Notes: a model not told the origin generated them from the sequence alone. Positions 51,010 through 59,756 are shown, counted from the stretch's first letter. The stretch: 64,000 nt of DNA from Nocardioides sp. W7 (GCF_022919075.1 NZ_CP095078.1:5270001-5334000), one strand, 5' to 3'. Translations and numbers: made by a program.

Positions 51010-51496
51010 GCAGGTCGCCGAGCCCGTCGTCCGGGAGATAGAGGTCGTTCAGGTTGATCGGCCGGCGGAACACGTAGGTCCGGAACAGGTAGAACCGGGC
51101 GCCGAGACCCAGCACCAGGCCGATCACGTTGGCCGCGATGTTGTCGGAGACCGGGTCGTCGAGCCCGAGCACGTCGCGACTGACGCTCAGGCAGGCGATC
51201 GGCAGCAGCATGGTGACGACGTTGATCAGCACGAACGCCGACAACCCCCCGTCGGCGTGCGTGGTCGGCCGGTCGCGGAAGGCGTAGTTGCGACTGCCGT
51301 GGTAGCTGATCACCATGCCGACGGAGTTGGCCAGGACGTACGCCGGGATCGGCTGGTCGCCGAGCAGCGCCGGCAGGCCCGGGAAGAGCCCGTGGACCAG
51401 CACGTTGAAGAGGAACAGCGCGACCAGCGTGGCCAGTCCGCCGACAGCGAGGAACCGGCCCGCTTCGACGAGGAGGCGCTGCCACCGGCTGGACAC
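50933..51496 (-). CDS. GtrA family membrane protein
   Basis: 187 residues with four helices (about 12-33, 47-66, 86-105 and 118-140). FLAVGGLATLVALFLFNVLV and SYHGSRNYAFRDRP are the GtrA hallmarks (Y-x-x-N-R-x-x-V/A-F). GtrA proteins are thought to flip polyprenyl-phosphate sugars or help glycosylation. The C-terminal tail, rich in Pro, Ala and Arg, is encoded in the 77-bp overlap with maf and is probably not conserved. Confidence 0.88.
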   Translation of the reverse strand: MSSRWQRLLVEAGRFLAVGGLATLVALFLFNVLVHGLFPGLPALLGDQPIPAYVLANSVGMVISYHGSRNYAFRDRPTTHADGGLSAFVLINVVTMLLPIACLSVSRDVLGLDDPVSDNIAANVIGLVLGLGARFYLFRTYVFRRPINLNDLYLPDDGLGDLLNDGATTERSRRAPAPPRAPGAAGG

Positions 51497-51558
51497 GCGC
51501 TCATGCTAATCGGCCGATGCCTTGGTCCCGCGCTCAGCCGTCGACCCGCGTGGCGGCC

Positions 51559-52803
51559 TCAGGCGGTGGTGCCCGGCTCCAGGCGACTCCCGGAGGCGAG
51601 ATGGACCCCGGCGCCGACCACCGAGTCGCGGCCCACGACGGTCACCGCATCCGGGTCGTCGAGGGCCGGCACGCCGGGGTCGCCGACGACCGCACCCTCC
51701 TCGAAGGTGCAGCCGGTGTCCACGATCGACCAGGCCACCCGGGCCCCGGATCGCACCACGGTGTCGGCCGCGAGCACGGAGTCGAGCACCTCGGCGCCGG
51801 ACTCGACGACGACGCCGGGGCCGAGCACGCTGCGGCGTACCGTCCCGCCCACGGTCGCGCCGGGGCTGAGCATCGAGTCGGCGACGACGCCACCCTCCAG
51901 GACCCGCGCCGGCCGGCGCTGCGGCTGCCGGGTCAGGATCGGCCAGCCCGGCACCCCCAGGACGCCCTGGTCGTCGACCAGCAGCTCGCGATGGGCGCGC
52001 AGGTAGAGGTGCGGCTGGCCGAGGTCGCGCCAGTAGCCGCCCAGGTCGTGCGCGACGACCTTCCCCCGCTCGACCAGCCGCGGCAGCAGGTGGTCGCCGA
52101 AGTCGCCGAGACCGGTGTCGCCCGGCTCGGAGCCGACCTCCGGGTCCGCGGAGAGCTCGACGTGGAGTGCGTCGAGCACCTCGACCAGGACCCGCGGGTC
52201 GTAGACGACGATCTCGGTCGCGATCGCGTCGCTCGCCGGCTCGTCGGGCTTGTACGCGAAGCCGGTCACCCGGCCGTCGCCGTCGACCTCGACGACGGCG
52301 TGGTCGGCGGGGTCGTCGCCCTCCGGCGCCCGGGTCGTCACCACCGTGCACTCGGCACCCAGGCGCCGGTGGGTCTCGATCGCGTCGGTGTAGTCGAACC
52401 GGTAGACGTGGTCGGCGCTCATCACCACCAGTACGTCGGGCGCCTCGGCGGCGATCTGGTCGCGGATCCGGTAGAGCTCGTCGGCGTTGCCGCGCGCGAA
52501 CCCGTCCTCGTCGAGGCTGCCGGAGCCCTGCTGCGGCATCAGCAGCCGCAGCCCGCCGCGGTTTCGATCCAGGTCCCACGGCCGGCCGTTGGCGACCTGC
52601 TCCTCGAGCGTCGAGCCCTGGAACTGCACCGAGAGCCACACGTCGGTGATGCCGCTGTGGGCGAGGTTGGAGAGCGGGAAGTCGACCAGCTGGAAGACCC
52701 CCGCCACCGGCAGGGCCGGCTTCGCCCGCTCCCGGGTCAGCACGTCCATGCGTCCGCCTGCACCGCCGGCCTGGATGATGGCGAGCACGCGTTCCCGGGT
52801 CAT
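51559..52803 (-). CDS. GlgC-like sugar nucleotidyltransferase (ADP-glucose pyrophosphorylase family)
   Basis: 414 residues from the ATG at 52803. N-terminal nucleotidyltransferase domain: LAIIQAGGAGGRMDVLTRER, AKPALPVAGVFQLVDFPLSN, MSADHVYRFDY and a GFAYKPDEP segment. A C-terminal left-handed beta-helix follows (about 310-414; hexapeptide-like GATVGGTVRRSVLGPGV). It resembles glucose-1-phosphate adenylyltransferase of glycogen or glucan synthesis, but the GG-x-G-R-L-x-P-L-T motif is altered to GGAGGRMDVLT. No glgA is adjacent, so a different glycan is possible. Confidence 0.85.
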   Translation of the reverse strand: MTRERVLAIIQAGGAGGRMDVLTRERAKPALPVAGVFQLVDFPLSNLAHSGITDVWLSVQFQGSTLEEQVANGRPWDLDRNRGGLRLLMPQQGSGSLDEDGFARGNADELYRIRDQIAAEAPDVLVVMSADHVYRFDYTDAIETHRRLGAECTVVTTRAPEGDDPADHAVVEVDGDGRVTGFAYKPDEPASDAIATEIVVYDPRVLVEVLDALHVELSADPEVGSEPGDTGLGDFGDHLLPRLVERGKVVAHDLGGYWRDLGQPHLYLRAHRELLVDDQGVLGVPGWPILTRQPQRRPARVLEGGVVADSMLSPGATVGGTVRRSVLGPGVVVESGAEVLDSVLAADTVVRSGARVAWSIVDTGCTFEEGAVVGDPGVPALDDPDAVTVVGRDSVVGAGVHLASGSRLEPGTTA

Positions 52804-52847
52804 GCCGATCGTTACCCGGCCGAGCGGCGACTCACTCGCTCGACGGG

Positions 52848-54023
52848 TCACTCGACGGGCAGGCCGAGCCCGCGCGCGATGAGCATCCGCTGCACCTCCG
52901 AGGTGCCCTCGCCGATCTCCAGCACCTTGGCGTCGCGGTAGAGGCGGGCGACGGCGTACTCCTCCATGAAGCCGTAGCCGCCGAAGACCTGGGTGGCGAT
53001 CCGGGTGCCGGTCACGGCGGACTCGGTGGCGTAGAGCTTGGCGATCGCCGCGGCCTGCTTGAAGCCCTTGACCGGGGCGCCCGCGTCCTTCATCGCCGCC
53101 GCCTTGTACGTCAGCATCCGACTGGCCTCCAGCATCACCTGCAGGTCGGCGATCCGGAACGCGACGCCCTGCTTGCGACCGATGGGGCCACCGAAGGTCT
53201 GTCGCTCGCCGGCGTACTGGACGGTGAGGTCGAGGCAGGCCTGGAGACAGCCGACCGCGAGCGCCGCGATCGCGACCCGGCCGTCGTCGAGGGTCGCGAG
53301 GAACTGCGCGTAGCCGCGACCGCGGTCGCCGAGCAGGTTGGCCTCCGGCACCCGGACGCCCTCGAAGGTGAGCGGGTGGGTGTCGGTGGCGTGCCAGCCG
53401 AGCTTGTCGTAGGCCTTCTCGGCGGTGAAACCGGGCGTGCCGGCCGGCACGATGATCGCGCTGAGCTCGGGGCCGCCGTCGGCCCGCTCGCCGGTGCGCG
53501 CCGTGACCGTGACCAGGCTGGTGAGCTCGGAGCCGGAGTTGGTGATGAACTGCTTGGCGCCGTCGATGACCCACTCGCCGTCGTCGAGCACCGCCCGGGT
53601 GCGGGTCGCGCCGGCGTCGGACCCGGCCCCGGGCTCGGTCAGCCCGAAGCCGGCGAGCCGCCGACCGGCGACCAGGTCGGGCAGCCAGGTCTCGCGCTGC
53701 TCCGCCGTGCCGTACTCCAGCAGCGGGGTGATCCCCAGGCCCACGCCGGCCTCCAGGGTGATCCCCATCGACTGGTCGACCCGGCCGATCTCCTCGATCG
53801 CCACGCACAGGCTGGTGAAGTCGCCGTCCTCGCCGGCGCCGCCGTACTCCTCCGGGGCGGTGAGCCCGAAGAGCCCGAGGGCGCCCATCCTCGCCACCAC
53901 GTCGACCGGAAAGTGATGGTCGCGGTCCCACTGAGCGGAGTACGGCGCGATCTCCGCCTCGGCGAAGTCGCGCACGCTGCGGCGGAACTCCTCGTGCTCG
54001 CGGGACAGCTCGAAAGTGCTCAT
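52848..54023 (-). CDS. Acyl-CoA dehydrogenase (second copy in the window)
   Basis: 391 residues. Helical N-domain FELSREHEEFRRSVRDFAEA; FAD-binding FGLTEPGAGSDAGATRTRA and FITNSGSELTSLVTV; C-terminal IAALAVGCLQACLDLTVQYA and QVFGGYGFMEEYAVARLYRD, ending EGTSEVQRMLIARGL with catalytic Glu near EIGEGTSE. It oxidises acyl-CoA, possibly a branched-chain product. It is divergent from the biotin carboxylase gene with a GGTTAA/TTAACC repeat in the gap. A cluster with accA would fit leucine or propionate catabolism, but that is inference. Confidence 0.92.
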   Translation of the reverse strand: MSTFELSREHEEFRRSVRDFAEAEIAPYSAQWDRDHHFPVDVVARMGALGLFGLTAPEEYGGAGEDGDFTSLCVAIEEIGRVDQSMGITLEAGVGLGITPLLEYGTAEQRETWLPDLVAGRRLAGFGLTEPGAGSDAGATRTRAVLDDGEWVIDGAKQFITNSGSELTSLVTVTARTGERADGGPELSAIIVPAGTPGFTAEKAYDKLGWHATDTHPLTFEGVRVPEANLLGDRGRGYAQFLATLDDGRVAIAALAVGCLQACLDLTVQYAGERQTFGGPIGRKQGVAFRIADLQVMLEASRMLTYKAAAMKDAGAPVKGFKQAAAIAKLYATESAVTGTRIATQVFGGYGFMEEYAVARLYRDAKVLEIGEGTSEVQRMLIARGLGLPVE

Positions 54024-54031
54024 CCGGGCAT

Positions 54032-54061
54032 GCTAACCCCGCAGGTTAATGCTTGTTAACC
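54032..54061. promoter_or_regulatory. GGTTAA/TTAACC inverted repeat, candidate operator
   Basis: GGTTAA (54044-54049) and TTAACC (54056-54061) form an inverted repeat with a 6-nt spacer; a third, inverted TAACC half-site lies at 54034-54038. The cluster starts 9 bp upstream of the acyl-CoA dehydrogenase start, so it probably overlaps that promoter. TetR- or FadR-type regulation is plausible. The regulator gene is not in the window. Confidence 0.5.
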
Positions 54062-54235
54062 TCCGGAGACGACCGCTTCCGGCTGCTCCCGCGGACCGGA
54101 TTGTCCCCGGGCAAGGCCATGCTGTGTGAGATCCGTGACGGCGAGCACCCCCGAGACCCGGCTAGCCTCCGGCGGGCGGGCGATAGCCTGCCCGCGACGA
54201 TCAGCCTCGCAGCGCCACCTCACAGGAGTGTCACA

Positions 54236-56020
54236 GTGCCGGGAACGAAGCCTCTGCAGAAGGTCCTCATCGCCAACCGCGGCGAGATCGCGGTCCGGGT
54301 GATCCGGGCGTGCAAGGACGCCGGCATCGGGAGCGTGGCGGTGTACGCCGACCCCGACCGCGACGCCATGTTCGTCCGGCTCGCCGACGAGGCGCACTCC
54401 CTCGGCGGCGCGACCCCGGCCGAGTCCTACCTCGACATCGCCAAGATCATCGCGCTCGCCGAGAAGACCGGCGCGGACTCGGTGCACCCCGGCTACGGCT
54501 TCCTCGCCGAGAACGCCGACTTCGCCCAGGCCGTCATCGACGCCGGGCTGACCTGGATCGGCCCCCCGCCCGCGGCCATCGAGGCCCTGGGCGACAAGGC
54601 CAAGGCCAAGCACATCGCCCAGAAGGCGAACGCCCCGCTGGCCCCCGGCACCAAGGACCCGGTCAAGGACGCCGACGAGGTGGTCGAGTTCGCGAAGGCC
54701 AACGGCCTGCCGGTCGCGATCAAGGCCGTCTTCGGCGGCGGCGGTCGTGGCCTGAAGGTCGCCCGCACGCTGGAGGAGATCCCCGACGCCTACGAGTCCG
54801 CGGTCCGCGAGGCGGTCACCGCCTTCGGTCGCGGCGAGTGCCTCGTCGAGAAGTTCCTCGACCAGCCGCGCCACGTCGAGACCCAGTGCCTGGCCGACCA
54901 GCACGGCAACGTCGTGGTCGTCTCGACCCGCGACTGCTCGCTGCAGCGCCGCCACCAGAAGCTGGTCGAGGAGGCGCCCGCGCCGTTCCTCACCGAGGAC
55001 CAGGTGCAGCGCCTCTACGCCTCCTCCAAGGCGATCCTGAAGGAGGCCGGGTACGTCGGCGCCGGCACCTGCGAGTTCCTGGTCGCCAAGGACGGCACCA
55101 TCTCCTTCCTCGAGGTCAACACCCGCCTCCAGGTCGAGCACTGCGTGTCCGAGGAGGTCACCGGCATCGACCTGGTGCGCGAGATGTTCCGCATCGCCGC
55201 CGGCGAGGAGCTCGGGTACGACGACCCCGAGATCCACGGCCACTCGATCGAGTTCCGGATCAACGCCGAGGACGGCGGCCGCAACTTCATGCCCGCCCCG
55301 GGCACCCTCTCCGCGTGGAGCCCGCCGCAGGGCCCGGGCGTCCGCCTCGACGGCGGCTACGAGAACGGCGAGACGATCCCGGGCTCGTTCGACTCCCTGA
55401 TCGCCAAGCTGATCGTCACCGGCCGCGACCGCACCCAGGCGCTGGAGCGCAGCCGCCGGGCCCTCGACGAGTTCGTCGTTGACGGCATGCCCACGGTCAT
55501 CCCGTTCCACCGCACGATCGTCAGGGACCCGGCGTACGTCGGCGCCTCGACACCGTCCGGCGAGGGCGAGTTCACGGTCTACACCACCTGGATCGAGACC
55601 GACTTCGACAACACCATCGAGCCCTACTCCGGCGACGCGGGCGAGCCCGACGAGGCCGCCGAGCGGCAGACGGTCGTCGTCGAGGTCGGCGGCAAGCGGC
55701 TCGAGGTCGTCATCCCCGCCGGTCTCGGCGGCCTCTCCGCCGGTCCCGCGGCGAGCGCCAAGAAGCCCAAGCGGGCGGGCGGCAAGAAGGCCGGCGCCGC
55801 GGCGTCGGGCGACGCGGTCACCAGCCCGATGCAGGGCACGATCGTGAAGATCGCCGTCGAGGAGGGCCAGGAGGTCGCGGAGGGCGACGTCGTCGTGGTC
55901 ATGGAGGCCATGAAGATGGAGCAGCCGCTGAAGGCCCACAAGGCCGGCACCGTCACCGGCCTGCAGGCCGAGGTCGGCGCGACGGTCACCAACGGAGCGG
56001 TCATCTGCGAGATCAAGTGA
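54236..56020 (+). CDS. accA: Acyl-CoA carboxylase alpha subunit (biotin carboxylase + BCCP)
   Basis: 594 residues from a GTG with CAGGAGTG upstream. The biotin carboxylase domain (about 1-450) has VLIANRGEIAVRVIRACKDA, HPGYGFLAENADFAQAVIDA, ATP-grasp KAVFGGGGRGLKV and the EVNTRLQVEHCVSEEVTG metal site. A Lys/Ala-rich linker (about 500-525) leads to a BCCP domain with the biotin lysine in VMEAMKMEQPL. It carboxylates biotin, which AccD (41668) passes to acyl-CoA. AccA3-like in actinobacteria. It ends in a set of hairpins. Confidence 0.95.
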   Translation: MPGTKPLQKVLIANRGEIAVRVIRACKDAGIGSVAVYADPDRDAMFVRLADEAHSLGGATPAESYLDIAKIIALAEKTGADSVHPGYGFLAENADFAQAVIDAGLTWIGPPPAAIEALGDKAKAKHIAQKANAPLAPGTKDPVKDADEVVEFAKANGLPVAIKAVFGGGGRGLKVARTLEEIPDAYESAVREAVTAFGRGECLVEKFLDQPRHVETQCLADQHGNVVVVSTRDCSLQRRHQKLVEEAPAPFLTEDQVQRLYASSKAILKEAGYVGAGTCEFLVAKDGTISFLEVNTRLQVEHCVSEEVTGIDLVREMFRIAAGEELGYDDPEIHGHSIEFRINAEDGGRNFMPAPGTLSAWSPPQGPGVRLDGGYENGETIPGSFDSLIAKLIVTGRDRTQALERSRRALDEFVVDGMPTVIPFHRTIVRDPAYVGASTPSGEGEFTVYTTWIETDFDNTIEPYSGDAGEPDEAAERQTVVVEVGGKRLEVVIPAGLGGLSAGPAASAKKPKRAGGKKAGAAASGDAVTSPMQGTIVKIAVEEGQEVAEGDVVVVMEAMKMEQPLKAHKAGTVTGLQAEVGATVTNGAVICEIK

Positions 56021-56023
56021 GCA

Positions 56024-56079
56024 GCAGCGAGCGAGGAACGAGCTCGCTGCGTGGGCTCGCGCAGGTTGAGCGAGCCCAC
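56024..56079 (+). terminator. Two adjacent hairpins downstream of accA
   Basis: GCAGCGAG (56024-56031) pairs with 56043-56050, and GTGGGCTCGC (56051-56060) pairs with 56070-56079; both stems are perfect. They start 4 bp after the accA stop and abut directly. The rest of the 201-bp gap to the next gene holds GAGTCGAAACC-like intergenic repeat fragments and a possible promoter; no gene is seen. Confidence 0.7.
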
Positions 56080-56221
56080 GGCTGAGCCCGCGAAGCCGTG
56101 ACGGCGAGTCGAAACCGACCCGGCTCCCCCAGCTGGATTCACTGGATCGGCTGACTCGGCCGTCTCGTGAGGCGCGTCGCAACCAGGACTGACCACCGTC
56201 AGGACGGGGAAGGAACCCGCC

Positions 56222-57418
56222 GTGCCCGCCGCCTCGACCGACCGCCCAGCCGAGGCCGACACCGTCGAGGGCATCGCCGCCGCGCTCCGCGACGACCCGG
56301 TGCTGGTCCACGAGGCGCTGGGCAACGGGCGGACCGAGGAGGTCCACGCCGGCCTGAGCGACCTCGTCGGCGACCTCGCGGACGCCGGCGTGCCGGCGTA
56401 CGTCGCTCTCGTGCAGACCCCGAACGTCCAGCTCGCCGGCCAGGACTCGAGCGACGACCTGCTCCGGCTGGTCCACGCCGAGCTCGACGAGCCCGGCGTC
56501 TACGTGGTCAGCACCCCGGCGGGGCAGACCGCTGTGGGGACCTACGGCGTGCCGCTGGAGGCCGTCTACCTGAGCCTGGGCCGCTACGACGCCCTGGAGC
56601 ACGCCGTGGCGCCCCTGGCGGAGGGCGACTTCGTCTCCGCGGCCGGGCAGGCGGCGGTGTTGCTGAGCGTGGCCGCCGACGACGACCAGTCCCTCAGCGC
56701 CGACCAGGTCGGCGACCTGGTCGCCGGCGGTCCCTGGCTGGCGGAGTACGGCGAGGAGCCGATGGGCTACGAGCTCGCCGAGGCCCACGGGGAGCCCCTG
56801 ACCACGGCCGTCGTGGCCATCGCCTGCGCCCTCACCGCGGCCACCGTCGGATGGCGGCTGCTGCGCGCCCGGGCCGCGCTGGCCACCGAGCGCCCCGAGC
56901 CCCGCGGGAAGCGCCCCGAGCGCGCAGCGCGCCCCGAGCGCGGCGCGCGCGCCGACGCCACGGTCGCGTCGGTCGCGTCCGTCGCCCGGGAGGCGCGGTC
57001 CGCGGTCAAGGCCCTGCGTCGCGAGATCGACCGCAACCTCACGCTGGTGCCCGACGAGGCCTACGGGTGTCTCGAGGCCGCCGAGGACCTGGTCGGCTCG
57101 TCCTCGCGCCTGGAGGTCCTCGGCGCGCTGGTGCTGGCCGAGCAGGGATCGGCCCGGCTCCGCGGTGACGCGCTGCCGGTCCGGTGCTACTTCGACCCGC
57201 GGCACGGCCCGCGGGCACGGACCGCCACGGTCTCCGGCGTCTCGCTGCCCGCCTGCGCGGCCTGCGCGGCGGCGGTCGCCGCCGGTCGGGAGCCCGAGTC
57301 GCTGAGCGTGGACCGGGGCACCCGGCCCTACTGGCGCGACGACTCGATCTGGGCCGAGACCGGCCTCGGCTCCCTCGACCCCGAGCTGTGGCGCCTCGTC
57401 ACGGAGGGCGCTCGATGA
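56222..57418 (+). CDS. Membrane protein with uncharacterised N-terminal module and C-x5-H/CxxC module (1 of 3)
   Basis: 398 residues from a GTG. An N-terminal module (about 15-110) has the pattern IAAALRDDPVLV, then GVPAYVALVQTP, then EPGVYVV, shared with the next two genes. One membrane helix lies at about 198-219. A basic linker and a coiled region follow, and the C-terminal part (about 270-398) has Cys322 and His328 (CYFDPRHG) plus Cys345/Cys348 (CAAC), a possible zinc site. There is no clear signal peptide, so orientation is uncertain. The stop overlaps the next start (ATGA). I do not recognise the family. Confidence 0.7.
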   Translation: MPAASTDRPAEADTVEGIAAALRDDPVLVHEALGNGRTEEVHAGLSDLVGDLADAGVPAYVALVQTPNVQLAGQDSSDDLLRLVHAELDEPGVYVVSTPAGQTAVGTYGVPLEAVYLSLGRYDALEHAVAPLAEGDFVSAAGQAAVLLSVAADDDQSLSADQVGDLVAGGPWLAEYGEEPMGYELAEAHGEPLTTAVVAIACALTAATVGWRLLRARAALATERPEPRGKRPERAARPERGARADATVASVASVAREARSAVKALRREIDRNLTLVPDEAYGCLEAAEDLVGSSSRLEVLGALVLAEQGSARLRGDALPVRCYFDPRHGPRARTATVSGVSLPACAACAAAVAAGREPESLSVDRGTRPYWRDDSIWAETGLGSLDPELWRLVTEGAR

Positions 57419-58071
57419 CCGGGCGGCTGCGCGACCTGGTCGTGGCCGTGCTCATCGGCGCTCTGGGCGCCGTCGCCGGGCTGGCGGCGTACGACGTCTG
57501 GCGCGACCAGCGCGCGCCCGCGCTCGCGCCGGTCGGCGATCGTGTGCAGCGCGCCGCCGACGCGCTGGCGGACGGGGACCGGGTCTACGTCGCGGCGGAC
57601 GCCCACGACCTGGTCCCGCCCGACGTGGAGGAGCGGCTGGAGACCCTGGCGGCCGATTCGGCCATCCCCGTCTACCTGGTGGCCTGGGAGGCCAGCCGGG
57701 AGGCGGGCTACGGCGGGATCTGGGACGCCGCCGGCCAGCTGCAGCGGCTGGTCGACGAGGAGGCCGTCTACGTGATCTACCGGGGGCCCGGGGACGGGCT
57801 GATCACCGACAACGTCGACGGCGGGCTCGAGGGTGACGTCCCCGACGACTTCAACGGCGACGCGGCGCGCCGGCTGGAGGAGATCCTGACCGCGATCGGG
57901 GAGGTCCGTCGCAGTCCCGGGGACGACTGGAGCTACTGGGGCGGCCCGCTGGGCGTCGCGGCGGCGGGGGCGATCATCGCCGGCGGGGTGATCTCGGTCA
58001 TCCTGCTCCTGGTCGGGCTGGTCCGGCTGGCGCTCGGGCGCAGATTCCGGATGGTGGGGACATGGTGGTGA
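57415..58071 (+). CDS. Membrane protein with the same N-terminal module (2 of 3)
   Basis: 218 residues. An N-terminal signal-anchor helix (about 5-27) precedes the shared module (about 40-150): ALADGDRVYVAADAHDLVPP, IPVYLVAWEAS and EEAVYVIYRG. A second helix is at about 180-205 (VAAAGAIIAGGVISVILLLV), and a short basic tail ends the chain. Both ends would be cytosolic with the module outside. It lacks the Cys/His module of its neighbours. It overlaps the previous gene by 4 bp and is 1 bp from the next, so translation is tightly coupled. Confidence 0.7.
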   Translation: MTGRLRDLVVAVLIGALGAVAGLAAYDVWRDQRAPALAPVGDRVQRAADALADGDRVYVAADAHDLVPPDVEERLETLAADSAIPVYLVAWEASREAGYGGIWDAAGQLQRLVDEEAVYVIYRGPGDGLITDNVDGGLEGDVPDDFNGDAARRLEEILTAIGEVRRSPGDDWSYWGGPLGVAAAGAIIAGGVISVILLLVGLVRLALGRRFRMVGTWW

Positions 58072-58072
58072 C

Positions 58073-59263
58073 ATGGTGGTGACGACGACCGACGACCTGC
58101 TGGCGACCATCTGGTCGGCCCTGGACAGCACCGGGGTGTGGGTCTCCCCCGAGCTCGCCCCCGCGATCTCGCCGGCCGACCTGGCCGCGATCGAGGACGC
58201 GGTGGCCGACTCCCCGGTGCCGATCTTCGTGGTCGTCCAGCGGCTGGCCGACGGGGACGCCTTCGGCGGTGAGCCCGAGGAGCTCCTCACCCAGCTGCAC
58301 GACCGCTACGACGCCGACGGCCTCTACCTCGCGCCCCGGTTCTACGGCAGCGGCACCGACCAGCTCACCCTCGTCGACCGCTCCTGGGGCACCGCCCTCG
58401 AAGCGCGCGACGCCGTCTCCGTGGCCGAGCACCGGCACGGCGACGGCGAGGGGAAGGTCGACGACCTCGGTGTGTTCCTCGCCGACACCACCCGGCTGCT
58501 CGCCGACGGCACCGCCGCAGCCGCCTACGAGGAGGAGGTGGTGCCGACCTACACGAGCACCGCGCCGTCCTCGCCCGAGCCCACCGGCCCGGCCGACTCC
58601 GGGGACGGCCTGCCCGCCGCGGGCGTGGTGGGCGCAGGCCTGGTGCTGGCCCTCGCGCTGGTGGCGGTCGCGCTCGCCGTACGCCGGCGCCGTACGCCGC
58701 GCACGTTCACCCTGCCGGCCTCGGTGGTCTCCCAGGTGCGCGAGGCGCAGGCCGACCGGATCGAGCAGCAGGCCCGGGGCCTGGTGCTCGAGCTCGGCGA
58801 GGCGGTCCGCAGCTCCGACCTGGACAAGAGCGACGACACCGAGGCGTGGCAGGCCGCCCTCGACCACTACGACGGCGCGACCCGGGTGCTCGACGGGGCC
58901 GACGACCTCGCGCTGCTCGACGCGGTCGGCGCCCTCGTCCTGGCGCGCCAGGGCCGGGCGGCCCTCGACGCGGCGAACTCCGGGAACGCGTTCCAGCCGC
59001 TGCGGCTGTGCTACCTGAACCCGCTCCACGAGAGTCCGGGCCGGACCCCCATGCGCCTGGAGCAGGGCGGCCACACCCTCGACGTACCCGTGTGCCGCTC
59101 CTGCCGCGCCGACCTGAAGGCCGGCCGCGACCCGGACGCGCTGCGGGTCGAGCGCAGCCGGCGGGCGGTCCTCTACGTCGACTCCGGCGTCGAGCCGTGG
59201 GCGTCGTCCGCCTACGGCGCCCTCGGCACCAGCCTGGTGAGCGCGCTGCACCGTCGGCCGTGA
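58073..59263 (+). CDS. Membrane protein with uncharacterised N-terminal module and C-x5-H/CxxC module (3 of 3)
   Basis: 396 residues from the ATG at 58073. N-terminal module (about 8-110): ALDSTGVWVSPELAPAISPA, then VPIFVVVQRL and DADGLYLAPRF. One membrane helix is at about 182-203, then a basic stretch RRRRTPRTF. The C-terminal region has a helix-rich part and Cys313/His319 (CYLNPLHE) with Cys341/Cys344 (CRSC), aligned with the first gene of the set. The first and third genes are paralogs, and the second shares only the N-terminal module. No enzyme motif is recognised. Confidence 0.7.
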   Translation: MVVTTTDDLLATIWSALDSTGVWVSPELAPAISPADLAAIEDAVADSPVPIFVVVQRLADGDAFGGEPEELLTQLHDRYDADGLYLAPRFYGSGTDQLTLVDRSWGTALEARDAVSVAEHRHGDGEGKVDDLGVFLADTTRLLADGTAAAAYEEEVVPTYTSTAPSSPEPTGPADSGDGLPAAGVVGAGLVLALALVAVALAVRRRRTPRTFTLPASVVSQVREAQADRIEQQARGLVLELGEAVRSSDLDKSDDTEAWQAALDHYDGATRVLDGADDLALLDAVGALVLARQGRAALDAANSGNAFQPLRLCYLNPLHESPGRTPMRLEQGGHTLDVPVCRSCRADLKAGRDPDALRVERSRRAVLYVDSGVEPWASSAYGALGTSLVSALHRRP

Positions 59264-59279
59264 CCCGTAGGGTCACAGC

Positions 59280-59756
59280 GTGACCCTGCGCGCGCCCTCC
59301 CACCGGGTCAGTCCGCGGGCGCGCTGGTTGTGGGCCGCGGGCGCACTCGCCCAGGTGGCGGTCGTGGTGGTGGCGCTGGTGGTCCTCGAGGCCGTGACGG
59401 CGCTCGACCTGACCTGGTGGGTCTGGGCGCTGGTCGGCGTCGCGCTGGCGTCGTACGTCCTCGTGATGCCGCAGTGGCGCTTCCTCGTGCACCGGTGGGA
59501 GATCACCGAGAGTGCGGTCTACACCCAGACCGGCTGGTGGGCCCGCGAGCGCCGGATCGCGCCGATGTCGCGGATCCAGACCGTCGACCACGTCGAGGGC
59601 GCCCTCGCCCGGCTGCTCGGGCTGGCGACGGTCACGGTGACCACCGCGTCGGCGGCGGGGGCGCTGGAGATCGCCGGCCTCGACGCCGAGCGGGCCCGGG
59701 AGCTGGTCGACGAGCTGACCCTGAAGGCGGACGCCGTCGAGGGCGACGCGACGTGA
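59280..59756 (+). CDS. Bacterial PH-domain membrane protein (YdbS-like)
   Basis: 158 residues from a GTG. Two membrane helices at about 15-36 and 43-60 are followed by one PH-2 domain: WRFLVHRWEITESAVYTQTG, RRIAPMSRIQTVDHVEGALA and LGLATVTVTTASAAGALEIA. It pairs with the next gene as YdbS/YdbT do in Bacillus (two overlapping genes, small then large). The stop overlaps the next start (GTGA). The function of the pair is unknown; envelope stress or peptide resistance roles have been reported for related pairs. It is 16 bp downstream of the three-gene set. Confidence 0.9.
   Translation: MTLRAPSHRVSPRARWLWAAGALAQVAVVVVALVVLEAVTALDLTWWVWALVGVALASYVLVMPQWRFLVHRWEITESAVYTQTGWWARERRIAPMSRIQTVDHVEGALARLLGLATVTVTTASAAGALEIAGLDAERARELVDELTLKADAVEGDAT

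Noticed and set aside
54056..57205. 1049-residue minus-strand frame under accA and the following gene
   Set aside because: It is antisense to a certain biotin carboxylase gene, spans two real genes and a hairpin region, and has no recognisable motif.
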